NCBI RefSeq assembly: GCF_027497255.1
Contig: NZ_CP114903.1
Location: 4,526,001 to 4,590,000, forward strand
Direction: 5' to 3'
From: Micromonospora sp. WMMD882
GTDB taxonomy: Bacteria > Actinomycetota > Actinomycetes > Mycobacteriales > Micromonosporaceae
Length of the DNA: 64,000 bases
Shown here: positions 8,367-16,900 of the stretch, piece after piece
Numbering within the stretch: position 1 is the stretch's first letter
Layout: every line of letters begins with the position of its first letter
The notes under the pieces: generated by a model
Seen by the model: only the letters and a program-made list of their open reading frames with translations
Databases searched by the model: none
Told to the model about the DNA's origin: nothing
Position numbers and translations under genes: made by a program

Positions 8367-9148
8367 GCCGCCGCACCAGCCAGGTGCTCACGGAGGAACG
8401 CGAGGTCCGCCCGTTGCCCGTCCGTCCCGCCGGGCGTCTCCACCACGACCGGCGCGTCGGCGGCCCGGATGACCGCCACCAGCAACTCGGGATCGATGGC
8501 GCCGGCGGCGAGGTTGTCGTGGCGGTCCCGGCCCGAGCCGAAGGCGTCCTTCGAGTTGTTGGCGTGCACCAGGTCGATCCGCCCGGTCACCGCCTTGACC
8601 CGGTCCACCAGGTCCAGCAGCTCCTCACCGCCGGCGTGGGCGTGGCAGGTGTCCAGACAGAAGCCGACGTCGTACCCGTCCAGCGCGTCCCACAGCCGCG
8701 CCAACGCGTCCAGGCGTCGGGCGCAGGCGTTGTCGCCACCAGCGGTGTTCTCGATCAGGACGGGCACCCCGAAGCCGCCCTGCTCGGCGGCGTACGCGAA
8801 GGTCTTGCGCCAGTTGTCGAAGCCCTTGGCCAGGTCGTCGCCCGCGTTGACGTGACCGCCGTGCACGATCAACCCGTGGGCGCCGATCCCGGCGGCTGCT
8901 CTGGCGTGCCCGAGCAGCAGCTTCCGGCTGGGGATCCGGATGCGGTTGTTCAGCGTCGCGACGTTGACCACGTACGGCGCGTGGACGTAGACGTCGACCG
9001 GCGCGGCGCGGAGGCGGTCCGCGTCCTCCCTCGGCGGGGGCGTCTTCCACCCCTGAGGGTCGGAGAGGAAGAACTGTACGGCGTCGGCGCTGCGGGCCGC
9101 CGCCTCCGCGAGCGGGTCGGCCGAGTCGACATGGGCTCCGATACGCAT
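8363..9148 (-). CDS. nfo: endonuclease IV (AP endonuclease), xylose-isomerase-like TIM barrel
   Basis: A 261-residue protein of usual length for Nfo. It cleaves the backbone 5' to abasic sites in base excision repair using three metal ions. Zinc-ligand motifs are in place: GAHVDS, YVHAPY, VHGGHV, IENTAGGDN, CLDTCHAHAGG, LVHANNSKD and the final VVETPGG. It resembles mycobacterial End closely. The ATG at 9148 has TAGGCT seven bases upstream and no ribosome site, so the mRNA is probably leaderless. It runs into the membrane protein gene by an ATGA overlap. Confidence 0.95.
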   Translation of the reverse strand: MRIGAHVDSADPLAEAAARSADAVQFFLSDPQGWKTPPPREDADRLRAAPVDVYVHAPYVVNVATLNNRIRIPSRKLLLGHARAAAGIGAHGLIVHGGHVNAGDDLAKGFDNWRKTFAYAAEQGGFGVPVLIENTAGGDNACARRLDALARLWDALDGYDVGFCLDTCHAHAGGEELLDLVDRVKAVTGRIDLVHANNSKDAFGSGRDRHDNLAAGAIDPELLVAVIRAADAPVVVETPGGTDGQRADLAFLREHLAGAAA

Positions 9149-9750
9149 GCAGGCGAGCCTACGTGGCGACCGGCGCGGTCGGGACGACAGCAACGCCCGC
9201 CTCCGGCGGGCGCCGCCGGGGCCACCTCGCATCGAGCTGCGTCGCGTCGACGGCGCGCGGAAGGTCTCTTTCCGTCGCCTCGCGTCACCCGCCGCCGGTG
9301 GTCTTCGTTCACCTGATGGGAGGCGCAGCGCCAGCGGTACGCGCCGGACGGGTCGCCAGCCGTTCGGCGCGGTCGGTCCGGCGGAAGCACGGACGGCTGG
9401 CGTGGCAGCCCGGTTGATTAGGGCATTTGTCGCAAGAGATGACAAGAGCTGTTGTAGCGTCAGGTAACAACACGATATAGCTCCGCGGGGCGCTCTCGAT
9501 CCAATCTCATCGGTGTGGTCGTTCCTCCCCAGGTCCCACCCAAAGAATGCGGACGGGGCGCCCCGCGGCCCAGTGGAGGGGCCCGCTGCCAGCGTCGACG
9601 ACGCCGGAAGCGGGCCCCGATCCCGTCTGCCGGCCCGCCGGCCCCGGCGCGCTCCGGCCAACGCCGGCATGATCGTCTCGACCGGGTATCCTGGTCCGGT
9701 TGTCCGTCGTCGGCCGGGTTCCCCCGGCGCTGTGACGGGCCACGACGCAG
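9149..9750. other. long intergenic region upstream of rpsF
   Basis: No convincing gene. A local AT-rich island (about 9415-9480) inside GC-rich DNA contains two inverted repeats, TTGTC/GACAA (9427-9431, 9441-9445) and GTTGT/ACAAC (9451-9455, 9467-9471), and a 10-bp-spaced direct repeat CAAGAG (9433-9438, 9443-9448). This is the most likely promoter and operator zone for the ribosomal-protein operon, which would then have a leader of some 330 bases. Confidence 0.45.
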
Positions 9751-9795
9751 ACCTCCTGCCACGGAAGGACCGTGGCCGCATAGCCCACAGGAGGT
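9751..9795 (+). promoter_or_regulatory. predicted S6:S18-type mRNA leader sequestering the rpsF ribosome site
   Basis: ACCTCCTG (9751-9758) is perfectly complementary to the rpsF Shine-Dalgarno region CAGGAGGT (9788-9795). Between them is a hairpin, CCACGG-AAGGA-CCGTGG (9759-9775), followed by CCG at 9776-9778 on the unpaired side. A long stem with a CCG-containing bulge next to a capped helix is the described shape of the S6:S18-binding leader found before rpsF in many bacteria. The pairing is seen directly; protein binding is inferred. Confidence 0.6.
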
Positions 9796-9804
9796 GAGCA
9801 CGTC

Positions 9805-10095
9805 TTGCGTCATTACGAGATCATGGTGATCCTCGACCCCAGCCTCGAGGAGCGCACCGTCGCCCCGTCGCTCGACACGTACCTGAACGTGATCCGGACC
9901 GCGGGTGGCTCGGTGGAGAAGACCGACGTGTGGGGCCGCCGGCGCCTCGCGTACGAGATCAACAAGAAGGCCGAAGGCATCTACGCCGTCATCGACCTGC
10001 AGGCGACGCCCGCAGCGGTGGCCGAGCTGGACCGTCAGCTGCGGCTCAACGAGTCCGTGCTGCGCACCAAGGTCATCCGGCCGGAGATGCGCTAA
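9805..10095 (+). CDS. rpsF: 30S ribosomal protein S6
   Basis: A 96-residue protein starting with TTG and preceded by AGGAGG at ten bases. The sequence begins (M)[15 protein letters not shown] and contains [19 protein letters not shown] and [11 protein letters not shown], all conserved in bacterial S6. S6 binds S18 and helix 22-23 of 16S rRNA in the platform of the small subunit. First gene of the rpsF-ssb-rpsR-rplI operon. The rare TTG start together with a sequestered ribosome site suggests deliberately adjustable translation. Confidence 0.97.
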   Translation: MRHYEIMVILDPSLEERTVAPSLDTYLNVIRTAGGSVEKTDVWGRRRLAYEINKKAEGIYAVIDLQATPAAVAELDRQLRLNESVLRTKVIRPEMR

Positions 10096-10194
10096 GCATT
10101 CAACCCGGTTCGTCCGGATCAGCCTCGTCGGCTCCTTGTCATACGGCTCTGCGAGCCTGTGCAGTGAGACCGGCGAGTGTGCGAGGAGATGGTC

Positions 10195-10713
10195 ATGGCA
10201 GGAGACACCACCATCACGGTCATCGGCAACCTGACCGATGACCCCGAACTGCGTTTCACCCCCTCGGGTGCGGCGGTCGCCAAGTTCCGGGTCGCTTCCA
10301 CGCCCCGGTTCCTGGACAAGGCCTCCGGCGAGTGGAAGGACGGCGAGCCGTTGTTCCTCGCGTGCACCGTGTGGCGGCAGGTCGCCGAGCACGTCGCCGA
10401 GTCGCTCCAGCGGGGCGCCCGGGTGATCGTGTCCGGCCGGCTGCGGCAGCGGTCGTACGAGACCCGCGAGGGTGAGAAGCGCACCGTCATCGAGCTGGAG
10501 GTCGACGAGATCGGCCCGTCGCTGCGCTACGCCACGGCGAAGGTGCAGAAGATGTCCCGCTCCGGTGGCGGTGGCGGCGGCTTCGGTGGTGGTGGTGGCG
10601 GTGGTGGCCAGGGCGGCGGCGGAGGCAACTTCGACGACCCCTGGGCCTCGGCTGCCCCGACCCCCTCCCGCGCTGGATCCGGCGGCAACTTCGACGAGGA
10701 GCCCCCGTTCTAA
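10195..10713 (+). CDS. ssb: single-stranded DNA-binding protein
   Basis: A 172-residue SSB. The OB fold spans about residues 1-115 ([20 protein letters not shown], then [16 protein letters not shown] and [17 protein letters not shown]). A Gly-rich linker of about 40 residues leads to the acidic tip DEEPPF, which recruits repair and replication proteins. The ATG at 10195 was chosen because it has AGGAG six bases upstream; two ATGs nearer the start of the frame overlap that site. It sits between rpsF and rpsR as in most bacteria, coupling replication and translation genes. Confidence 0.97.
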   Translation: MAGDTTITVIGNLTDDPELRFTPSGAAVAKFRVASTPRFLDKASGEWKDGEPLFLACTVWRQVAEHVAESLQRGARVIVSGRLRQRSYETREGEKRTVIELEVDEIGPSLRYATAKVQKMSRSGGGGGGFGGGGGGGGQGGGGGNFDDPWASAAPTPSRAGSGGNFDEEPPF

Positions 10714-10754
10714 TGGCGCCGAGCGCCCGCGATCGCAAACCAGGAGCACGAGCA

Positions 10755-10994
10755 ATGGCCAAGGCTGCGGCACTTCGCAAGCCGAAGAAGAAGGTGAACC
10801 CGCTCGACAAGGACGGGATCACCTACATCGACTACAAGGACACCGCGCTGCTGCGGAAGTTCATCTCCGACCGTGGCAAGATCCGCGCCCGGCGGGTGAC
10901 CGGTGTCACCTCGCAGCAGCAGCGCCAGATCGCCCGCGCGGTCAAGAACGCTCGTGAGATGGCTCTGCTGCCGTACACGGCCACCGCCCGCTGA
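10755..10994 (+). CDS. rpsR: 30S ribosomal protein S18
   Basis: A 79-residue basic protein beginning [17 protein letters not shown], with [20 protein letters not shown] and the conserved [22 protein letters not shown]. It forms the heterodimer with S6 in the 30S platform. The ATG at 10755 follows AGGAGC by eight bases. It has no Cys pair near the N-terminus, so it is the zinc-independent type; actinobacteria often carry a second, zinc-dependent S18 paralogue elsewhere. Confidence 0.96.
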   Translation: MAKAAALRKPKKKVNPLDKDGITYIDYKDTALLRKFISDRGKIRARRVTGVTSQQQRQIARAVKNAREMALLPYTATAR

Positions 10995-11008
10995 GAGGAG
11001 GCACCGAA

Positions 11009-11458
11009 ATGAAGATCATCCTGACTCAGGAGGTGTCCGGTCTCGGTACTCCAGGCGACATCATCGAGGTCAAGGACGGCTACGGCCGTAACTACCTGCT
11101 TCCGCAGGGCTTCGCGATCGCCTGGAGCAAGGGTGCGGAGAAGCAGGTCACGGTCATCAAGCGGGCCCGTTCGGCCCGTGAGATCCGCGACCTCGGCCAC
11201 GCCACCGAGGTGAAGGGCCAGCTTGAGGGCCTCAAGGTCAACCTCAAGGCCCGTGCCGGTGACGGCGGTCGGCTCTTCGGCTCGGTCACCCCGGCCGAGA
11301 TCGTCGACGCCGTCAAGGCGGCCGGCGGCCCGGCCCTCGACCGGCGTCGGCTGGAGGTGCCCGGGCACATCAAGTCGCTCGGCACCTACCCGGTGCGGAT
11401 CAAGCTGCACCCCGAGGTCACGGCTACGTTCGACCTGAACGTGACCCAGAGCAAGTGA
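11009..11458 (+). CDS. rplI: 50S ribosomal protein L9
   Basis: A 149-residue L9 with the usual two lobes: the N-terminal rRNA-binding domain (MKIILTQEVSGLGTPGDIIEVKDGYGRNYLLP) and, after a long connecting helix, the C-terminal domain (LFGSVTPAEIVDAV to KLHPEVTATFDLNV). A GAGAGGAGG ribosome site lies just before the ATG, right after the rpsR stop. Last gene of the operon, followed by a strong hairpin. Confidence 0.97.
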   Translation: MKIILTQEVSGLGTPGDIIEVKDGYGRNYLLPQGFAIAWSKGAEKQVTVIKRARSAREIRDLGHATEVKGQLEGLKVNLKARAGDGGRLFGSVTPAEIVDAVKAAGGPALDRRRLEVPGHIKSLGTYPVRIKLHPEVTATFDLNVTQSK

Positions 11459-11464
11459 CACCGC

Positions 11465-11500
11465 CCGAAGGGCCCGCACCAGCCGGTGCGGGCCCTTCGG
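11465..11500. terminator. terminator between convergent rplI and the downstream leftward gene
   Basis: A perfect 16-bp GC-rich stem, CCGAAGGGCCCGCACC with its complement, around an AGCC loop, six bases after the rplI stop codon. Confidence 0.85.
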
Positions 11501-11571
11501 CGTACCGGCCGACCGCTCCGGGGTTTCTCCGTTACCTGGCCAGCGTGCCGGTGAGCTGACCGGAGGCGTCG

Positions 11572-13536
11572 TCAGCCGATCGGCTCGCCGGTCACCACAC
11601 TGATCAGCACGGTCGACAGGCCGCCGCCGACCACGGCGGACGCCAACGCCACCGACGCCGCCCGCCAGGTGGCGCCGACCCGCCGCAGCAGCAGCGCCAC
11701 CACCAGACTGGTGGCCAGCGCCAGCCCGAACCGTGGCCCCCCGGCGACGAACGACCCGATCGCGTGCGCCCGGGGCGAGTCGCACCCGCCTCCGCTGAGG
11801 TCGGTGACACAACCGGCCGGAGCCTGACCGCTCAGGGTCAGCAGCCAGCCGAACAGCGCCAGCGCCGGAAGCACGTAACAGACGGCCGTGTAGACCAGCG
11901 ACCGGACCGCTCCCCCCTGATCCGGATCGAGCAGATCGTCCTCGATCCGCCGGGCCCGTCGCCCGGCCGGCGCCGTCCGCGCCGCCGAGCCGCGATCCGT
12001 CCGGGTCGCAGCGGCCGGCGAACCAGCAACGGTCGGCGAGCCGGTGCCGGACGATCGACCCACCGGGACCGGACCGGGCTCCGCCCGACGACGGCCCGTC
12101 GTCGGATCAGGACGCGACCGGCGACCGCCCGACGTCTCGTCTGCCCCCGGATAGGGCTCCGGCCAGCCGGTCACCGCCGGGGACCGGGGCGCGGACGTCG
12201 GCGTCGCCATCCACCGGGGATCGTCACCGGCCAGCCGGGTGCCGGACCAGAACCCGTCGGGTCGCGGCCCCGGCCACCCTTCGGCGCCCGCGCCACCGTC
12301 CCGTCGGCCCAGCCCGGTGTCGTCCTCCCGACCCGTGCCGACCCACCCGGTGTCGTCCCACCTGCCGGTGTCGGTGAACCGGTCCCACTGACCGGTGTCG
12401 GTGAAGCCGTCCCACCGTCCGTTGCCGGTCGACCGGTCGGCCCCGTCCCAGACGTGCAGCCCGGACGCGTCCCACGGATCGACCGCCGTCGGCGGGAGAG
12501 CCGGCTCGGCCGAATCCTTCCGGCGTCGACCGCCGTCGCTGCCCCACCCGGACGGTTCGGGGGCGCGCCCCGGGTACCGGGACGGTCCGGCGTCGAGGCT
12601 CCGGTACCGGGACGCGTCGGCGTCGGGGTAGCCGTACCGGGACCCGTCGGTGTCTCCGTACCGGGACGGCGCTGGGCTGCGGCTCCGGTACCGGGACGGG
12701 CCACCGTCGGGATCGTCGTAACGGGGCGGCTCGGGGTCGTCGTACCAGGCGGAATCGGTGTCGGAGCCGTACCGGGACCCGTCCGGGTCGGGGTTACCGC
12801 GCCGAGGGGACGGACGGCGGGACGGCAGCCGGGCCGGGCGCTGGTCGTCGCCGGGCGACTCCGCCTCGCCCGACCAGACCACCCGACGTCGACCGGCTTC
12901 GGTGCTGGCCGGATCGGTTCTCTCCACCGCCCGGCGGCTGCCGACGTATCCCTCGTCGGTGACGGAACGCTCCACGGACCACCGCCGCCCGGTGTACGGG
13001 GAGCCGCCCATCCCGCTGGTCGGCGCCGACCCGGCTGCCCCGCTCGCCGGCCCGGCCTGGCTGGTGCCGCCGGTCGGGTCCTCGTGCCAGCGAGTCGTCT
13101 CGGTCACCCGCCGCCAGGTGTGTGTCGTCTCGGTGGCCCGCCAGCCGACATCGGCCCGAGGCGGTGTCCCGTCCCGGGAGCGTGTCCCGTCTCCGGGGGA
13201 GGTCTCGTCCCGGGGGAATGTCTCGTCGCCCGCCAGGCCGTCGTGCCGGTGCCGACCGCCCCCCGCGACGCCCCGGCGGCCGTCTCCCGTGACGCCCCGG
13301 CGGCCGTCCCTCTCGGTGGCTTGTCGGCCGGGCGACTCCGTTGCCCAGCGGGGCAGGTAGTCGTCGGTCGGCTGCTGCTGACCCCGTTCGGCGGCCCGCC
13401 GCCGGCTGCGCGTCCGGTAACTGTCGGGCGTGCGTGAGTACGGCTCGACCGTGCGGCCACCGGCGTCCTCCCAGGAGGAGGCCGCCAGGCGCTCGCGCGG
13501 GTCGGGTTCCCCGCGCTCCCAGTCCCGGAAACTCAC
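11572..13536 (-). CDS. hypothetical protein: long disordered region plus C-terminal membrane helices
   Basis: About 654 residues; not a recognised family. The first 520 residues are Arg/Ser/Gly/Pro/Asp-rich and made of short imperfect repeats (SRYR, DGSRYG, FTDTGRWD and similar). The C-terminal 130 residues have four likely membrane helices (VYTAVCYVLPALALFGWLL; FGLALATSLVVALLL; and two more) with a Cys pair in the first outer loop. GTG at 13536 (SFRDWERGEPDP) is my start; another GTG at 13581 would add 15 residues, and neither has a strong ribosome site. It faces dnaB across a regulatory region. Arg/Gly-rich cytoplasmic tails on small membrane anchors are common in actinobacterial envelope proteins, but no role can be assigned. 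Confidence 0.75.
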   Translation of the reverse strand: MSFRDWERGEPDPRERLAASSWEDAGGRTVEPYSRTPDSYRTRSRRRAAERGQQQPTDDYLPRWATESPGRQATERDGRRGVTGDGRRGVAGGGRHRHDGLAGDETFPRDETSPGDGTRSRDGTPPRADVGWRATETTHTWRRVTETTRWHEDPTGGTSQAGPASGAAGSAPTSGMGGSPYTGRRWSVERSVTDEGYVGSRRAVERTDPASTEAGRRRVVWSGEAESPGDDQRPARLPSRRPSPRRGNPDPDGSRYGSDTDSAWYDDPEPPRYDDPDGGPSRYRSRSPAPSRYGDTDGSRYGYPDADASRYRSLDAGPSRYPGRAPEPSGWGSDGGRRRKDSAEPALPPTAVDPWDASGLHVWDGADRSTGNGRWDGFTDTGQWDRFTDTGRWDDTGWVGTGREDDTGLGRRDGGAGAEGWPGPRPDGFWSGTRLAGDDPRWMATPTSAPRSPAVTGWPEPYPGADETSGGRRSRPDPTTGRRRAEPGPVPVGRSSGTGSPTVAGSPAAATRTDRGSAARTAPAGRRARRIEDDLLDPDQGGAVRSLVYTAVCYVLPALALFGWLLTLSGQAPAGCVTDLSGGGCDSPRAHAIGSFVAGGPRFGLALATSLVVALLLRRVGATWRAASVALASAVVGGGLSTVLISVVTGEPIG

Positions 13537-13644
13537 GGCCGGAGCGTGACCCTTCTCAGCCGGAAGCGCAATCGGCTGCACAGGTGTAAGTCGATGCTCG
13601 GAATACTACGGGACGACACGCCGCCCAACCCGGCAAGAAAATCT

Positions 13645-13761
13645 TCGTCCACAGCCTGTGTGGAGTGTTTCCCCAGGTCAGAGCCATTGTGAACTGGATT
13701 ACCCCAGAGTTTTCCACAAGTTGTGCACAGGCTACCCACACCCAGGGGCGCGCTGTCCACA
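13645..13761. promoter_or_regulatory. cluster of DnaA-box-like sequences upstream of dnaB
   Basis: Five 9-mers on the plus strand match TTNTCCACA with one or two changes: TCGTCCACA (13645), TTTTCCACA (13710), TTGTGCACA (13721), CTACCCACA (13732) and CTGTCCACA (13753). They occur within 117 bases of relatively AT-rich DNA, 165-280 bases before the dnaB start. This is compatible with DnaA control of dnaB or a DnaA titration site. Binding is inferred. Confidence 0.5.
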
Positions 13762-13926
13762 GGTTGTCCCAAGGCTCGTCCACCGGCCTGCTTGAGCCCG
13801 TCACCTCGGGTTCCGTATGGTTGGCCCCCAACCGGCCCACGATGGCCCCCGATCGCCGGGCCGGTCGGCAGCCAGCCGCCGCACCGGCGGCGTACCGGGC
13901 TGGACCCGACGCGGAGGGGGGAACCG

Positions 13927-16900
13927 GTGTCGGTCACCGACGACAGGCGGACAGAGCCACGGACGAACGGGCAGCCGCCCGCCCCGCGGGACGGTCAGTT
14001 CGACAAGACGCCGCCGCAGGACGTCGCCGCCGAGCAGTGCGTGCTCGGCGGGATGCTGCTCTCCAAGGACGCGATCGCCGACGTCGTGGAGATCCTCAAG
14101 ACGCCCGACTTCTACCGGCCCATCCACGCCACCATCTTCGACACCATCCTGGAGATCTACGGCCGGGGTGAGCCCGCCGACTCGATCACCGTCGCGGCGG
14201 CGCTCGCCGACTCCGGCGACCTGGTCCGGATCGGCGGGGCCCCCTACCTGCACACGTTGATCGCCAGCGTGCCGACCGCCGCGAACGCCGCCTACTACGC
14301 CCGGATCGTCGCCGAGCGGGCCGTGCTCCGACGGCTGGTCGAGGCCGGCACCCGGATCGTCCAGCTCGGCTACGGCACCGCGGCCGGCGGCAGCCGGGAC
14401 GTCGACGACATCGTCGACCTCGCCCAGCAGGCCGTCTACGACGTCACCGAGAAGCGGGTCAGCGAGGACTTCGCGATCCTGGCCGACATGCTCCAGCCGA
14501 CCCTCGACGAGATCGAGGCGGTGGGCGCGCAGGGCGGCGTGATGACCGGTGTCCCCACCGGCTTCTCCGACCTGGACCGGCTGCTGAACGGCCTGCACCC
14601 CGGCCAGTTGATCATTGTTGCCGGACGGCCCGGTCTCGGTAAGGCGCTGGCGCTCGACACCCCACTGCCCACCCCACAGGGGTGGACGACCATGGGCGAG
14701 GTAGAGGTCGGGGACCAGCTGCTCGCCGCCGACGGTACGCCGACCACGGTCACCGCCGCGTTCGAGGTCAGGCACGGTCGTCCCTGCTACGAGGTCGAGT
14801 TCTCCGACGGATCGACGATCGTGGCCGACGCGGAACACCTCTGGAAGACCACCACGCGGGCAAGCCGCCGACAGCGGGCCGAGGCCGGCCGGACCCACCA
14901 GTGGCCGACGCATCAGCGCAGAGTCGTGGCCCACGCCCGGCGCCTGTCCGACAGCGAGCCGGACAGTCTGGTGAGCTTCGGCGAGTTGGTCGGACTGGTC
15001 GGCGAGGACTTCCGCCACGTGCTGCATGTCGTGGCGCACCAGGTGGGGCCCGCCGGTGAGGTGATCCGCGAGTACGTGCGGGCCGGGAGGCCCTGGCGGC
15101 GGCGTATGCCGGCGTACTCCCGTCGGGACCTGCTCGCCGCGCTGCAACAGCGGGTCGAAAGACTGCGGAACGAGGGGAGGACAGCCGACCACGAGAGCGT
15201 CGTGACGACCGCACAGATCGCCGCGACACTCCGGGTCGGAGGGGACGACCGGCTCAACCACGCCGTGGAGAACGCGCGGCCACTGGCGCTTCCGCACCGT
15301 GACGATCTGTTGATTCCTCCGTACACGCTGGGAGCGTGGCTGGGGGACGGCACCTCGGCCGCCGCCGCGTTCACCACTGCCGACCTGGAGTTGGTCACCT
15401 ACATCGAGGCCGATGGTTTCGTGGTTCGACCGCTGGCCGCCCGGACGCGGTACTCGATCGGCTTGTCCCCGCCGGTCCCGCTGACCGCGCGGGACTGTGT
15501 GGTGTGCGGCAAGCAGTTCAGTCCACGCGGACCGAGTGTGTACACCTGTGGCCGTTCCTGCGGCGGGAAGTCCGGAGGACTGGTCGACCGCCGGGCAACG
15601 GCTGGATGCCGGTTCTGCGGCCGGGTCGTCCAGAGCAGTTGGAACGGCAGCCGTAGCTGTGCCGACTGCCGTCGCCGGTACGGGTCGTTCACCGGCCATC
15701 TGCGCGCCATCGGGGTGCTGGGGGACAAGCACATTCCGATGGCATACCTGCGCGCCTCCGAGCAGCAGCGGCGCCAGCTCCTCGCTGGCCTGCTCGACAC
15801 CGATGGCACAGTGACCCCCACCGGATCCGTCCAGTTCGGCGTCACCTCCCGTCGACTCGCCGAGGACGTGCGTGAGCTGGTGGTCAGCCTCGGCTACCGG
15901 TGCAGCATGACCACCAGGCGGGTGAAGGGCCGACGGGCCGACACGTCGGTCGCCCACGTCTTGAACTTCACGACCGATGACGACGTGTTCCGGCTGGAGC
16001 GTAAGCGCATCGCGCTCAAGGAACGGCGTGCGTGCGTAACCAGATCGGCACGCACCGGCTCGCGGTACATCGTCGACGTCCGGCCGGTCCCCAGCGTGCC
16101 GGTGCGGTGCGTGACCGTGGAGAATGACGAACACCTCTACCTGGCCGGGCGCTCGATGATCCCGACGCACAACAGCACGGCCTCTATGGATTTTGCCCGA
16201 AACGCCGCAATTCGGGCAAATCAAGCGGCGGCCATCTTCTCGCTGGAGATGAGCAAGGTCGAGATCGTCATGCGGCTGCTCTCGGCCGAGGCCCGGGTGC
16301 CGCTGCACGTGCTGCGCAGCGGGCAGCTCTCCGACGACGACTGGACCAAGCTCGCCCGCTGCATGGGTGAGATCAGCGAGGCGCCGCTTTTCGTCGACGA
16401 CACGCCGAGCATGAACCTGATGGAGATCCGGGCCAAGGCGCGGCGGCTCAAACAGCGGCACGACCTCAAGATGATCGTGGTCGACTACCTCCAGCTCATG
16501 ACCTCGCCGAAGCGGACGGAGAGCCGGCAGCAGGAGGTCGCGGACCTGTCCCGGGGCCTCAAGCTGCTCGCCAAGGAGGTCGAGTGCCCGGTCATCGCGG
16601 TGAGTCAGCTCAACCGTGGACCCGAGCAACGCACCGACAAGCGCCCCCAGTTGTCCGACTTGCGCGAGTCGGGCTGCCTGACCTCAGAAACAAGGTTGAT
16701 CCGCGCCGACAACAACTCGGAGGTGACCCTGGGAGAGCTTCTCGCTCACGGCGCGAAGGACATCCCAGTGTGGGCCCTGGACGAGAAGCTGCGGTACACC
16801 CCTCGCACGATGACACATGCCTTCCCGAGCGGGAACCGGGAGGTCTTCCGGATGACACTGGCCTCCGGCAAACAGATCGACGCCACCGCCAACCATCCGT

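Noticed and set aside
6147..8855. A 902-codon plus-strand open frame over the GT-C-like and nfo genes
   Set aside because: Composition is His/Arg/Pro-rich with no motif; the minus strand has clear proteins with an ATGA overlap.
9147..9467. A 106-codon plus-strand frame upstream of rpsF
   Set aside because: Overlaps the nfo start region, has Arg-rich random composition and no ribosome site.
13801..16629. A 942-codon minus-strand frame opposite dnaB and intein 1
   Set aside because: Shadow of a high-GC gene; the plus strand has intein and helicase motifs.
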